A DNA stretch of 64,000 nucleotides from Methylobacillus caricis (GTDB lineage: Bacteria > Pseudomonadota > Gammaproteobacteria > Burkholderiales > Methylophilaceae). Positions 26,856 to 35,245 of this stretch are shown here, piece after piece (within the stretch, counting starts at the first letter, position 1; every line of letters starts with the position of its first letter). Location of the stretch: contig NZ_JAJAVD010000001.1 of NCBI RefSeq assembly GCF_020532705.1, forward strand, positions 372,001 through 436,000, read 5' to 3'. The translations under genes were made by a program, and so were the position numbers. The notes below the pieces were generated by a model. It was given only the letters and a program-made list of their open reading frames with translations, had not been told where the DNA came from and ran no database searches.

Positions 26856-27053
26856 TTACCCTATCGAATCTATGTAATTCTTGGCGAAGTCTATTCCAGC
26901 CAGGCAAGCCTCTTTGGAAGTTGGGTATAGAGTTTTTTCCTCATCAGGGGGACCGACGAATCTGCCACTAATGAGGACTATCCATACAAATCCAGCATCA
27001 AAAAATTTGAAGAGAACCTGTACATGCTTTCCCTTGTAGTCGAAATTTTCCAA
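26856..27053 (-). CDS. Small protein of unknown function (TTG start)
   Basis: 65 residues from a TTG at 27053, chosen because AAGGAG lies 7 nt upstream; an ATG at 27146 gives a longer frame whose first 31 residues look non-coding. The product, MENFDYKGKHVQVLFKFFDAGFVWIVLISG..., reads as a small beta-rich domain ending in a helix (SKEACLAGIDFAKNYIDSIG). Similar short domains occur in Proteobacteria without known function; no family name can be given. Confidence 0.55.
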   Translation of the reverse strand: MENFDYKGKHVQVLFKFFDAGFVWIVLISGRFVGPPDEEKTLYPTSKEACLAGIDFAKNYIDSIG

Positions 27054-27185
27054 ATTGGCTCTCCTTATCCCACTTGTTTTTAGTCTTGATTCCAACGGAA
27101 AAGAACGCCGAAATGAAGTAGCTATTGACGGAACACTCGCCGCCATCCGTAAACTGAGGAAATCAAAAAATCCTCGACTGAAACC

Positions 27186-29282
27186 TTAGGATGACTCATC
27201 AACCCTCTGCTTTATCTTTTCGGCAGTGGCTTTGCATTCTTTGATCTTCATAGGGTCACTTTCACCAGGATCCAGAAAGGGAATGATGGCCGCAAATGGA
27301 TTAATCACCGCTAATCCGATTCCCCCAATAACTCTTGCTGCGATTGGGGCTTTCTTAATGCCTACACTGGGATGCTTGAACGTGCCATTGATCAATATCG
27401 GGGACCTGGCAGTCAACGGAGAGAAGTTTTTAGGATAGGCCCTCATTTTTAGGTTGAGCTGCTCCTGGTGCAACTGGATATCGCCGTTCAATAAAAGCAT
27501 CGTGACTGGAGTATCTATCAAGGATAGCTGTGAGAAGGCCACGCCGTCCTTGGCCTTGAAATTGACGACCGCACATTCCATTGGCAGGTTGGCATCCCCC
27601 TTGATTATGATTCCCAAGGCTTGTGCGGCGTCAATGCCAACGCCTTCCATGGCCAGGTGGGAGATATCTCCATCAACCACATGCAGGGATGCTTCCCCAT
27701 TCAGGCTACTCAGCAATTGCGAGGTTGACTCACCAATGCCTTTGACTGCAATTTCTCCATTCAGCTTGCCTGATATATAGCTTTTCTCTTGCGTCTTTCC
27801 CGCTTCAAATTGTTTCTCGCGCGAAGGAGAAACCGCAATCAGTTTTCCCAGGTCAATTTCCTTTAGCACCAAATCTACTGCCCACTCTGGTGGACGATGG
27901 GGTTTGTCTTGATCAACATTAAGATTGGTGGCGGGCTGTTCGTGAGCATCTATTGAAATGGTGCCCGATAAGCTGCCTGTCGCTGTCTTGGCGCTGATCT
28001 TGGCCAAGGATAGTTTATTCTTGTTTAGGTTCAAATTTGCCTTCAGCGGAGCAATGGGCTCACGGAAGGCTTTGCCTAGGTCCACATAATCAATATCTAC
28101 ACCAATATTGGCATTCATGCGGTTGTAGCTGGTAAAATTCAGCGGCTTGTCGGGGAAAACCTTGTCTTTGTCGGGAGAGCCGGGATCATTACCAAAGGCC
28201 GGGGCAAGGTCAGCCAGGATGAATCGTTTACCTTTGAGCTCGCCATTCAATGTAGCTTTCTCGGGGCGTGGGTCGTAATGGAAATCACCCGATAGTTGGC
28301 TTCTGCCTACCTTGGCAGAAGTCACTTTGACGCCCCAGCCAGTTTCATTTTTGTTCAAATCGCCATCAATGGTGAAAGCCTCGGTGGTGGGAAGGGTGAC
28401 ATTGAACAAATCGCCTAATTGCCCTAAGGATGAACCTGAAATATGCAGATTGCCTTTGATCTTTTGTTCCCCCAGAGCATCGTAGACAGATCCGCTGAAT
28501 TTCAGTGTGACTTTGCCATACTCAAGCCAACCAGTTGAAGATACCGGGGGTGAATCCTTGGACTGGTTGGCGATAGGTAGAAACCCCTGTGTAGTCAGCT
28601 GGCCATGCATAGGCTGCCCACGGAAGTGTCCATCAAGCTTGACCTCGGAAGTCGATTGAGCTTGGGCAGCCCCTTCTTTGGTATTGAAATCGATCTTAAG
28701 CTTGGCGTCTGTCAGCACATCATCAATGTTGACGGTGCCATGTTTCACCACTAGGGATTGAATGATGGGAAAGGGGCGAGGAGCATCATGCTTTTCCTTG
28801 CTGAACTGCCAAGTGGAGTCACCATTCTCCAATCTCGCTAAGCGGGCATCCAGCCGGCCTACCTGAATGCCTTTGATCATATAAGGGTCTTCGGGTGGAA
28901 TGCCCCATAAATCCGAATACCTGAGCTTGAGCTCGATCTCTTGAGCAGATACAAGGTGAGGCTCAGAAAAACCTTGAGGCGCAGAAATCCACAAACTACC
29001 CGCTTGCGCGCGAATCCCCCCCAGTAACCTAATCTTGAACGGTCCCTCAATTTTGACGGATCGTTCCAGCTGCTTTTCCATCAAGTGAGTCAAAGGGGTT
29101 TTTAGAAATGGCCAGCCCAGCAATTCAAAAAGCAGCACTAGTAATATTAGGGTACCGACGATTACTAGGAATGAATTAAGGAAGCTCCTTGAAGTGGTTA
29201 CTCTTCTACCTCTGGAAAGTGTCTCAAACATTTTTAGTGACTTATCCCTTGACCAGGTTAAATAGCGATCGACGTAAGCCAT
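27186..29282 (-). CDS. AsmA family protein
   Basis: 698 residues. A cytoplasmic N-terminal stretch, one transmembrane anchor (about 37-57, FLVIVGTLILLVLLFELLG), then the AsmA N-domain (LTHLMEKQLERSVKIEGPFKIRLLGGIRAQAGSLWIS) and a repeating beta-strand periplasmic body with the C-terminal block (GEASLHVVDGDISHLAMEGVGIDAAQALG ... PMECAVVNFKAKDGVA ... INGTFKHPSVGI). AsmA-like proteins are thought to bridge inner and outer membranes and influence phospholipid transport or outer-membrane composition. Length is typical. Monocistronic here. Confidence 0.9.
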   Translation of the reverse strand: MAYVDRYLTWSRDKSLKMFETLSRGRRVTTSRSFLNSFLVIVGTLILLVLLFELLGWPFLKTPLTHLMEKQLERSVKIEGPFKIRLLGGIRAQAGSLWISAPQGFSEPHLVSAQEIELKLRYSDLWGIPPEDPYMIKGIQVGRLDARLARLENGDSTWQFSKEKHDAPRPFPIIQSLVVKHGTVNIDDVLTDAKLKIDFNTKEGAAQAQSTSEVKLDGHFRGQPMHGQLTTQGFLPIANQSKDSPPVSSTGWLEYGKVTLKFSGSVYDALGEQKIKGNLHISGSSLGQLGDLFNVTLPTTEAFTIDGDLNKNETGWGVKVTSAKVGRSQLSGDFHYDPRPEKATLNGELKGKRFILADLAPAFGNDPGSPDKDKVFPDKPLNFTSYNRMNANIGVDIDYVDLGKAFREPIAPLKANLNLNKNKLSLAKISAKTATGSLSGTISIDAHEQPATNLNVDQDKPHRPPEWAVDLVLKEIDLGKLIAVSPSREKQFEAGKTQEKSYISGKLNGEIAVKGIGESTSQLLSSLNGEASLHVVDGDISHLAMEGVGIDAAQALGIIIKGDANLPMECAVVNFKAKDGVAFSQLSLIDTPVTMLLLNGDIQLHQEQLNLKMRAYPKNFSPLTARSPILINGTFKHPSVGIKKAPIAARVIGGIGLAVINPFAAIIPFLDPGESDPMKIKECKATAEKIKQRVDESS

Positions 29283-29547
29283 TGAGAAAAAACAATGCTG
29301 GCGATTAAGTATGACGGCCAGGGGTTAGAACCTCTGTCAGGCAAGCCCTAAAATTTACGTAGGATAAAAGCGGATAGTGCGTAGGTTTAGCTTTACAGGG
29401 GTTAGCCGAGACCTTCTTTTTTCTATACGGACATGTAGTTTTCTATGAGGCTCACATTTTTAAGGGTTATGAGATGTCAGACAAACCCCGATAGTGAGAA
29501 ATCCACTTCATAGATAACATCTGACTCGGGAAAATTAAGGAGAAGAA

Positions 29548-29649
29548 ATGAAACCGGAACTAGAGCTTTGGGTTGCTCTCGGCATGACCGTTATGGGGAT
29601 AGCAATGATGGGAGGGGTTGTTGGGGTATTGCTCCTTAACATCGCTTGA
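29548..29649 (+). CDS. 33-residue single-pass membrane peptide
   Basis: ATG at 29548 with AAGGAG 5-6 nt upstream, stop at 29647. Product MKPELELWVALGMTVMGIAM... is acidic at the start then one Gly/Met/Val-rich hydrophobic helix ending in LLLNIA. The good ribosome binding site and clean signal-anchor layout support a real gene. Not recognised; the spacing from the AsmA gene (divergent) does not suggest a partner. Confidence 0.55.
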   Translation: MKPELELWVALGMTVMGIAMMGGVVGVLLLNIA

Positions 29650-29716
29650 AGCCCTGCAAATTGCTTGCGAGGAGGTACTACTTGAAATGGGAATTGATAT
29701 GCCAGATTAATAGCCC

Positions 29717-30037
29717 CTATGGGGCTTCGTTATATTTTGACCTGAAATCAGCCTCAAGCTTATTGCATGTATCAGCAATAAAATTCTTGGTTGTTTTGTC
29801 CAATGATTTATTAGCGTAGTCATTCCAGCATGCATTAATCACATCACGGCTAATGACTTTTTCTTGATTAACAGGGTCATGTGCGCTTTGTATTGTATAG
29901 CCAAGAAAAACGAGCGCGATAACAATCGAAATCCACATTAAATAGCTGGTTCGCGTGCTTCTTGCCCCACAATGGGGACACACAGCTGCATGGCTGCTGA
30001 TGACCATCTTGCATTTCTTGCAATCAATTAAACCCAT
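29717..30037 (-). CDS. Zinc-ribbon membrane protein
   Basis: 106 residues from the ATG at 30037. N-terminal zinc ribbon DCKKCKMVISSHAAVCPHCGA (two CxxC pairs), then one transmembrane helix (SYLMWISIVIALVFLGYTIQSA) and a soluble helical tail with two Cys (NACWNDY, ADTCNKLEADF). Zinc-ribbon plus TM proteins of this kind are common and of unknown function. The longer frame to 30097 adds a hydrophobic leader without a ribosome binding site. Confidence 0.65.
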   Translation of the reverse strand: MGLIDCKKCKMVISSHAAVCPHCGARSTRTSYLMWISIVIALVFLGYTIQSAHDPVNQEKVISRDVINACWNDYANKSLDKTTKNFIADTCNKLEADFRSKYNEAP

Positions 30038-30534
30038 TCGGACCTTAATAAATCTAATACATATCAGGCTGAGCCATAGGCTGAGCTTGGGATACACGGC
30101 AAGGGAAATGGTGTTTGTTTGCCCAATGTACGGTCGGACTATCGCTACCCTTATTGCCTTTGCTGGTTACCACCAAGAACAGGCCGCCCCCATTTGAGTG
30201 CTGGTCTTTGCCTGATTGCTGCGGATTGCAATATCAGCCAGAGCCATGTCCAGAATGCCTTTTAGCCACTGTTCATAACAAAATGGATGATAAGCGCTGG
30301 GTATTCACGGGACCGCCAACAATCACCAGCGGATATTATTAGGGGAGCTTAGACAGTGTGGGATAAAAAGGCAATAAAAACCCCGCAATTACGCGGGTTG
30401 TTGAACTTTCCCAAATTTCTGGAAAAGGCATAAAACCAATGCATGGGGATGCGTCGGCAATTAATTTTATCAAAAGTAAATCACAGATTTGGGCAGTGCA
30501 GTTGGAACTAGACTTTCTTTATGGCTTTAGACAA
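30038..30534. other. Intergenic region holding one dispersed tRNA-terminator-like repeat
   Basis: About 500 bases. Contains the repeat at 30372-30431 described separately. A plus-strand frame to 30342 ends with a Cys-rich stretch (QPEPCPECLLATVHNK) that could be a gene remnant, but no start or family is evident. Confidence 0.3.
30372..30431. repeat. Dispersed repeat, copy A (tRNA-Met terminator-like)
   Basis: About 60 bases closely matching the region directly downstream of tRNA-Met (copy C, 49902-49962) and copy B (43030-43090). Shared order: CAATAA, a G+C hairpin (CCCGC..TTACGCGGG), then GAACTTTC and TTTCTGGAAAAGG. The hairpin is retained, so it may still terminate transcription. Confidence 0.7.
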
Positions 30535-31092
30535 TCAATGAGTAGTTCCGCTTGAGATCAGATCCCCGAGACCCTTGGGATTGATTTCACCATCGGAACC
30601 GGTAAGAGATGCAAGCATCTGTTCTTTTCGGTCTGTCAATTCCTGGCCCATTGCTCGCAGGTCGAGTTTCTTGGCTTCTCGGACTTTTGGAAACATTTCA
30701 GTTTCTTCTTCCTCTACATGGTGGTTGATGTATTCACTCAGGACTTTGACTTTGGCATCGTACATGGGATCTTCCGGATCGGTTGTTTGAATTTGGCTGA
30801 TTAAGTCCTTGGCACTGGCGTGCTCGACATCAGCCTCGTTGAGCAAGTCGTCGTCTTCGATTGCTTCACGAGCAGCCGGGTAGAAGATTTCTTCTTCCAC
30901 TTTTGTGTGGACAGTTAATTCAGCACAGATGCGGTTGGCCAGAGCAGTTTTACCAGGAATGTCTTCTTTTTCCGCTAGGCGTTCGTATTCCTTGAAAAGT
31001 TTTTTCACGGTGGCATGATCGTTTTTCAGAACAACAATAGCGTCATGCTTAGGTGTTGGCTTCGAATTAAGTTTGGAAGGATCGGTTTTCAT
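30535..31092 (-). CDS. Hemerythrin HHE-domain protein
   Basis: 185 residues. HHE cation-binding domain with metal-ligand His/Glu in KHDAIVVLKNDHATVKKLF, AELTVHTKVEEEIFYPAA, VEHASAKDLI and YINHHVEEEETEMFPKVRE, the four-helix arrangement of bacterial hemerythrins that bind a diiron centre. Such proteins sense or buffer O2, NO or iron and are common in general stress regulons. Cytoplasmic. Start taken as the second of two adjacent ATGs (31095 and 31092); GGAGATAA upstream fits either. Confidence 0.9.
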   Translation of the reverse strand: MKTDPSKLNSKPTPKHDAIVVLKNDHATVKKLFKEYERLAEKEDIPGKTALANRICAELTVHTKVEEEIFYPAAREAIEDDDLLNEADVEHASAKDLISQIQTTDPEDPMYDAKVKVLSEYINHHVEEEETEMFPKVREAKKLDLRAMGQELTDRKEQMLASLTGSDGEINPKGLGDLISSGTTH

Positions 31093-31460
31093 CATTTATC
31101 TCCATTGAGTTGGTGATGCATCATGATGAGTTGTGCCGCAATGGGGAAGGCAGGAGATGCTGATTTCGATGTCGGCCCTTTCCCACATCTTGTTGATATC
31201 ATTAATTAAACAGTAATGATTAACAACATTGATGCATTGGGAAGTGACCGCCAATTCTACCGTCGATCTCTTCTTATTGAATGTATGAGCCCGTGTTAAT
31301 TCTGGGGCCGGTTGGGACATTAAGGAAAGAACTCAGGGAGCCAATTTGAAATGATCATCACGTGTTGAATGGAGTTGCTGGGTGACATTCGCCCCTCGTC
31401 CAGTCGCTTATAAATTCCATAACGGAGAGAATATCCCCCTTGCTTCGTTTTTAGCTTCTT

Positions 31461-32045
31461 CTATGCAAGGCTCTGCCGTTGCCTGTAACTGGAAACTTTA
31501 TGGCGGTTTCCACAAACCGCCATGCTGCACCATCGCCGTTTATGGCCTTTGGTTCGGTCATAAAACCAGAGTACGCAGTCCATACTTTCACATTTTCGAA
31601 CGAGATCGAGATTTGGAGAGGCCAATATCTCTGCTGCAGCTTCTGCTACGGGGGCAAGCAATTGCTCGCCCGTGTCTATTGGACGAATTTGGTAAACTTC
31701 CATTCGCTGGCCAGTGTAGTGCAATTCCTGGTAAGTGCTTCCACTCTTCAAATACCCATTGATTTCATCCAGTGCAACTGGTTTTGATTGCTTTAAAGCC
31801 ATAATTGAATTACGTATGGCCTCTCTCAAATTGCGCGCTGCGGTGAGCAATGCTCCTGGCTTTACCTGGAAGCTGGCCGGTATGTTCACAACCTGATGAT
31901 CGGATAACCATTTCAACACATCCTGATCAGTTTGCAGATCATCTACTTGTACGCCCTCAGCTATATGAACGGTATTGAGAAAATCGAGGGCTAGGTGCCC
32001 TCCAATAGACTCTCTGAAATAAATGGATGTATGGGTTAGTTTCAT
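31461..32045 (-). CDS. CGNR zinc-finger (ABATE domain) transcription regulator
   Basis: 194 residues. The N-terminal ABATE domain begins GGHLALDFLNTVHI and includes AARNLREAIRNSIMAL; the C-terminus has the CGNR zinc finger, CESMDCVLWFYDRTKGHKRRWCSMAVCGNRHKV, with Cys ligands and the family CGNR signature. These are putative DNA-binding regulators. It follows the alpha/beta hydrolase by 51 nt on the same strand, so it probably controls its own operon through the operator at 33133-33154. Confidence 0.88.
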   Translation of the reverse strand: MKLTHTSIYFRESIGGHLALDFLNTVHIAEGVQVDDLQTDQDVLKWLSDHQVVNIPASFQVKPGALLTAARNLREAIRNSIMALKQSKPVALDEINGYLKSGSTYQELHYTGQRMEVYQIRPIDTGEQLLAPVAEAAAEILASPNLDLVRKCESMDCVLWFYDRTKGHKRRWCSMAVCGNRHKVSSYRQRQSLA

Positions 32046-32096
32046 GATCGCTCAATATTGTGGCTAGCCAATAGACTAGCCATGTCTATTGGCATT

Positions 32097-33059
32097 TTAC
32101 TTCAAACGCCTGTTCAGAAAATCCAATATGCGCGCTGCGATGGCATCATTATGGGTTTCTAAAGCAAAGTGCCCGGTGTCGTATAGTTCGACCTCTGCTG
32201 TTTTGACATCCTTTTGGTATGCCTTGGCTCCTGCTGGGATGAAGAATGGATCATTCTGCCCCCAGACCGCCAGGATGGGAGGGTGGTAATCACGGAAGAA
32301 TTGTTGAAACTTGGGGTAAAGCGCAACATTGCTCGCATAGTCCAGGAACAGATCCAGCTGTATTTCCTCATTTTCTGGACGTGCCATTAATGCAGAATCC
32401 AGCGTGTAGGTATCGGGTGAAACGATTGAAGGATCTTTTACACCGTGGGTATATTGCCAAGCCAGGCCTTCAGGTTTCAGGAATTGACGCAATGCTTCCC
32501 TATTCGCTTCGGTAGGTTCGCGCCAGTATTTTCTGATCGGATCCCATGCATCACCCAAGCCTTCCTCATATGCATTGCCATTTTGCGTAATGATGGCTGT
32601 TATTCGGTCAGGCCTAGCCAACGCAAGCCGCAATCCCACAGGGGCGCCATAGTCGAAAACTTGAATAGCGTACTTCTTCAAACCGATGGCGTCTGTAAAT
32701 CCGACCATCACATCTGCCAAATGCTGAAATTTGTAATCAAATTGGGCCCTTCCAGGTGATTCCGTAAGCCCAAAACCTGGCAGATCAGGGGCGATTACAT
32801 GATATTTCATGGCTAGCAATGGAATGAGATTGCGATACATGAACGAAGAGGTGGGGAATCCATGCAGTAGAAGAACGGTAGGCCGCTCTGGATCACCTGC
32901 TTCACGATAGAACACGGTGACATCCTGAACCTGGGCTTTGTGATAATACACGACAGGTATGTTCTGGGTTGGTGGTTCTGCTTGCACTGTTGTTGCAATC
33001 AAACCAAATGTCAGTGCAGATAAAAACTTAGCGCTACTCCTGAAAAGGCTACTCGTCAT
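32097..33059 (-). CDS. Secreted alpha/beta hydrolase (epoxide hydrolase/haloalkane dehalogenase type)
   Basis: 320 residues. Signal peptide MTSSLFRSSAKFLSALTF... ending at VQAEP. Alpha/beta fold: LLLHGFPTSSFMYRNLIP (HGFP oxyanion hole), APDLPGFGLTESP, nucleophile elbow VFDYGAPVG with Asp as nucleophile rather than Ser, AVWGQNDPFF with the acid region, and DTGHFALETH with the catalytic His. An Asp nucleophile fits epoxide hydrolases and dehalogenases. Periplasmic location is unusual but seen. First gene of an operon with the CGNR regulator. Confidence 0.88.
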   Translation of the reverse strand: MTSSLFRSSAKFLSALTFGLIATTVQAEPPTQNIPVVYYHKAQVQDVTVFYREAGDPERPTVLLLHGFPTSSFMYRNLIPLLAMKYHVIAPDLPGFGLTESPGRAQFDYKFQHLADVMVGFTDAIGLKKYAIQVFDYGAPVGLRLALARPDRITAIITQNGNAYEEGLGDAWDPIRKYWREPTEANREALRQFLKPEGLAWQYTHGVKDPSIVSPDTYTLDSALMARPENEEIQLDLFLDYASNVALYPKFQQFFRDYHPPILAVWGQNDPFFIPAGAKAYQKDVKTAEVELYDTGHFALETHNDAIAARILDFLNRRLK

Positions 33060-33494
33060 ATTGTTCTCCGCATCATTAATAAGGGATTGGGGCAGTTCAC
33101 AATTCTGTGTAACTGTATTAATTAAAATTAATGGTTACATGGAACAATGTAACCTGTCAAATTTAATAATCAGGTTACATGTCGTCGTAATTCACAAGAC
33201 TTTCAGTTGACCAGCGATAGATGGGACTTAATGCATTGCTCATCAAAGGGGTAATCTGAATCGCAAAGTAAAGCCAGAATTACCTGTTGCAGGTGGAATG
33301 TTGGGCTCCATGCATTTAGACAAATTGTCCAAGGCAAGCCATGGATCAATGGGAGGAGCTACTTCTCATCAATGGAGGCCAGGCGAAGAGAGTGGAAGTA
33401 AGTAAGCGCTGACAAGAGAAACAGAAATTGTCCAATTTAATTAAAAGCATGAAATAGGGACAATAGCCATAAATTTACTGCTAAGGAAAATCCC
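33060..33494. other. Intergenic region with the hydrolase promoter/operator
   Basis: About 435 bases. The operator-promoter at 33133-33180 is listed separately. A plus-strand frame of ~58 codons ending at about 33403 (NRKVKPELPVAGG...HQWRPGEE) is composition-wise protein-like but lacks a start and family, possibly a fragment. Confidence 0.3.
33133..33180 (-). promoter_or_regulatory. Operator within the promoter of the hydrolase-CGNR operon
   Basis: Perfect inverted repeat GGTTACAT-N6-ATGTAACC at 33133-33154, plus a third half-site GGTTACAT at 33173-33180. On the minus strand a consensus -35 (TTGACA, 33155-33160) abuts the repeat, so the palindrome occupies the -35/-10 spacer of the operon starting at 33059. 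The -10 hexamer is weak. Binding by the CGNR protein is inference. Confidence 0.6.
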
Positions 33495-33575
33495 ATGTTT
33501 AAAATTAGCTTGGTAGAAATCACCATTGTCTCAGTGGCCAGCCTATGGATGGCCTACAACTTCTTTGTGCTTTAA
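33495..33575 (+). CDS. 26-residue membrane peptide
   Basis: ATG at 33495, TAA at 33573, with AAGGAAAA 5-9 nt upstream. The product MFKISLVEITIVSVASLWMA... is a single hydrophobic helix. It precedes the 83-residue gene at 33615 by 39 nt. A decayed second copy with the same codons KIS-VEI lies at 39809-39847, so the sequence has been duplicated, which argues that it is or was a functional unit. Confidence 0.45.
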   Translation: MFKISLVEITIVSVASLWMAYNFFVL

Positions 33576-33614
33576 AAGATAGCCAATGTTGTAAAGCACA
33601 ACGAGAGGAATGAC

Positions 33615-33866
33615 ATGAGAGAAGATGAGCAAATTCCCTTATTTCCATTAGTCACATTTACTGCAACGGCTTTACCAGACTATGGCGTCATTGTATTTCG
33701 CCCTGACTATTTGAGCCGCATGGGCCAGAAACCAGAGGAAGCCACCCGGGGTCAGAGCTTCGCCCTCAGTCCAGAGCTAGTTCGAAATTTGATCGCTGAA
33801 TTGCAAAAATCACTCGACCTTCTCGAAAGCCCTCTCTATAAAAAGCCTTCAGTGCCTAATCTTTAA
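33615..33866 (+). CDS. Small protein, BssS-like pattern, function unknown
   Basis: 83 residues. The order PLVTFTATALPDYGVIVFRPDY ... GQSFALSPELVRNLIAELQKSLDLLES resembles enterobacterial BssS (YceP), a small regulator of biofilm and indole signalling, but similarity is weak and judged by eye. Cytoplasmic, no membrane segment. AGAGGA 7 nt upstream of the ATG. Otherwise a hypothetical protein. Confidence 0.6.
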   Translation: MREDEQIPLFPLVTFTATALPDYGVIVFRPDYLSRMGQKPEEATRGQSFALSPELVRNLIAELQKSLDLLESPLYKKPSVPNL

Positions 33867-33992
33867 AAGGGAGGTAATTATGTGGTGAGGATATGTTATC
33901 CCAGAGGCCAGCTCGTCAATTTCTGCTGTCCTGCCAAGAGGAATGATTTCAGCAAAATGTTGCTGGGCGGCTTCGATCTTCTTCGATAGGAG

Positions 33993-34718
33993 TCAAATCT
34001 TTTCATGGAAGTCAGCGGCACCTTTCTTCCAATATGCGACTACCTTCATCAGCTCTTTCGGATGCTCTTTTTCTAGCAAAATAGTTCGAATTTGCAACAC
34101 CGCAGAATGCTCGCCTCCAGCCCAGATGAACCCTTCACCAGTGGGCAGATGCATTTCCTTTACCATATCAACCAAATCTTCATGGCTCTCTACCCATTTA
34201 ATAATTGTGGATGATGGCCGTTTGAAATCCCGTCTGTTCTCTAGATGATCAACCTGGATAAAAACAATTGTTTTTACATCAAGAGGCAGTTCCTCCAACC
34301 TTCTGGCAACAGCTGGCAGGCTAGAGGAGTCTGCAACCAATAAATGCCAGTCAAAATCTTCAGGAATAATCATTGATCCCTTAGGCCCAGCTATGACAGC
34401 CTGCTCGCCTGGTCCGGTATTTCTTGCCCAGTCAGATGCATCGCCTTGATCGTGCAAAGCAAATTCGATAGTCAACTCTTGATTTTGTGTATTGAAAGCA
34501 CGAGGCGTGTAATCCCTTTTAATGGTTTCGCCTGAGGCATTGGTAAAGATAAATTTAATATGGTCATCAAATCCTAAGCTTTGGAAATTTTGGAGATCCG
34601 AGCCTTTGAATGTCACCGCAACAAATCCCGCAGTTGGTCTTTCTACATGAGCTACTTCAACAGTCCTCCGTTGTAACTCAAATCTTACCCGTTTGAATTC
34701 CCGTCCTATAGTTTCCAT
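33993..34718 (-). CDS. Siderophore-interacting protein (SIP), FAD-linked ferric reductase
   Basis: 241 residues from the ATG at 34718. FAD-binding barrel (VAHVERPTAGFVAVTFKG ... KRDYTPRAFNTQNQELTIEFALHDQGDASDWARNTGPGE, with the RxYTxR flavin motif) and NAD(P)-binding domain (WHLLVADSSSLPAVARRLEELP ... GEGFIWAGGEHSAVLQIRTIL). SIP proteins reduce ferric siderophores in the cytoplasm to release iron. Full length. Divergent from a MarR gene with which it shares a short regulatory region. An upstream TTG at 34745 is less likely. Confidence 0.92.
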   Translation of the reverse strand: METIGREFKRVRFELQRRTVEVAHVERPTAGFVAVTFKGSDLQNFQSLGFDDHIKFIFTNASGETIKRDYTPRAFNTQNQELTIEFALHDQGDASDWARNTGPGEQAVIAGPKGSMIIPEDFDWHLLVADSSSLPAVARRLEELPLDVKTIVFIQVDHLENRRDFKRPSSTIIKWVESHEDLVDMVKEMHLPTGEGFIWAGGEHSAVLQIRTILLEKEHPKELMKVVAYWKKGAADFHEKI

Positions 34719-34734
34719 ATTCAGCCATTTGGTA

Positions 34735-34796
34735 GATAATATCAACTATAATGCAAAATATAGTGGATAATGTCAACAATATGCAAAATAATACTT
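34735..34796. promoter_or_regulatory. Tandem near-duplicated 30-bp regulatory repeat between SIP and MarR genes
   Basis: Two adjacent copies of a ~30-bp unit: GATAATATCAAC (34735) and GATAATGTCAAC (34766), each followed by ATGCAAAATA (34751 and 34781). Spacing of about three helical turns fits two operator sites on one face. The second ATG keeps frame, so the duplication also doubled the MarR start codon. Confidence 0.5.
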
Positions 34797-35245
34797 TCCA
34801 GATTTTTGAGAAGCTGCATCTATTAATGCACCAATTCAGGTCTCACCAGTTTCGGTTAATCCGCGATAATGGAATGAAACTAACTCATATGGAGTTTAAA
34901 GCGTTGCGGTTTTTTTCCAGAAATCCTTACGCAACTTTGAGTGATCTGGTTGTCCATTCTGGGCGCGACAAGGCGCAATTGGCGAAACTCATTAATGAGC
35001 TTCGAAGAAAGGGCTTATTAGATTCGAGGCCTGATGAAGTAGACCGTAGAAGCACTCAGCTTTTCCTCTCACCAGGCGGTATTGAAATTATCAAACAGTA
35101 TCAAGAAGCTGAAAAGTCGTTGGATAGTTTAGCTATTCAAGGATTATCACAAGATGATTGTAAACACCTTCTAACCATATTAGATAAGATCCAAGAGAAT
35201 TTGCAGAGCGACATTTCCGTTGAAAATACAAAGCAAAAAGTTTAG
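34751..35245 (+). CDS. MarR family transcription regulator
   Basis: 164 residues (154 if the second ATG at 34781 is used). Winged helix: LTHMEFKALRFFSRNPYATLSDLVVHSGRDKAQLAKLINELRRKGLLDSRPDEVDRRSTQLFLSPGG, with the recognition helix and the wing DxxDRR pattern typical of MarR. Flanking helices form the dimer interface. Divergent from the SIP gene; likely represses it and itself through the tandem repeat. Neither start has a clear Shine-Dalgarno. Confidence 0.9.
   Translation: MQNIVDNVNNMQNNTFQIFEKLHLLMHQFRSHQFRLIRDNGMKLTHMEFKALRFFSRNPYATLSDLVVHSGRDKAQLAKLINELRRKGLLDSRPDEVDRRSTQLFLSPGGIEIIKQYQEAEKSLDSLAIQGLSQDDCKHLLTILDKIQENLQSDISVENTKQKV

Noticed and set aside
31096-31320. 74-codon minus-strand ORF upstream of the hemerythrin gene
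   Set aside because: Directly abuts the hemerythrin start, contains its ribosome binding site, no signature; probably leader sequence.
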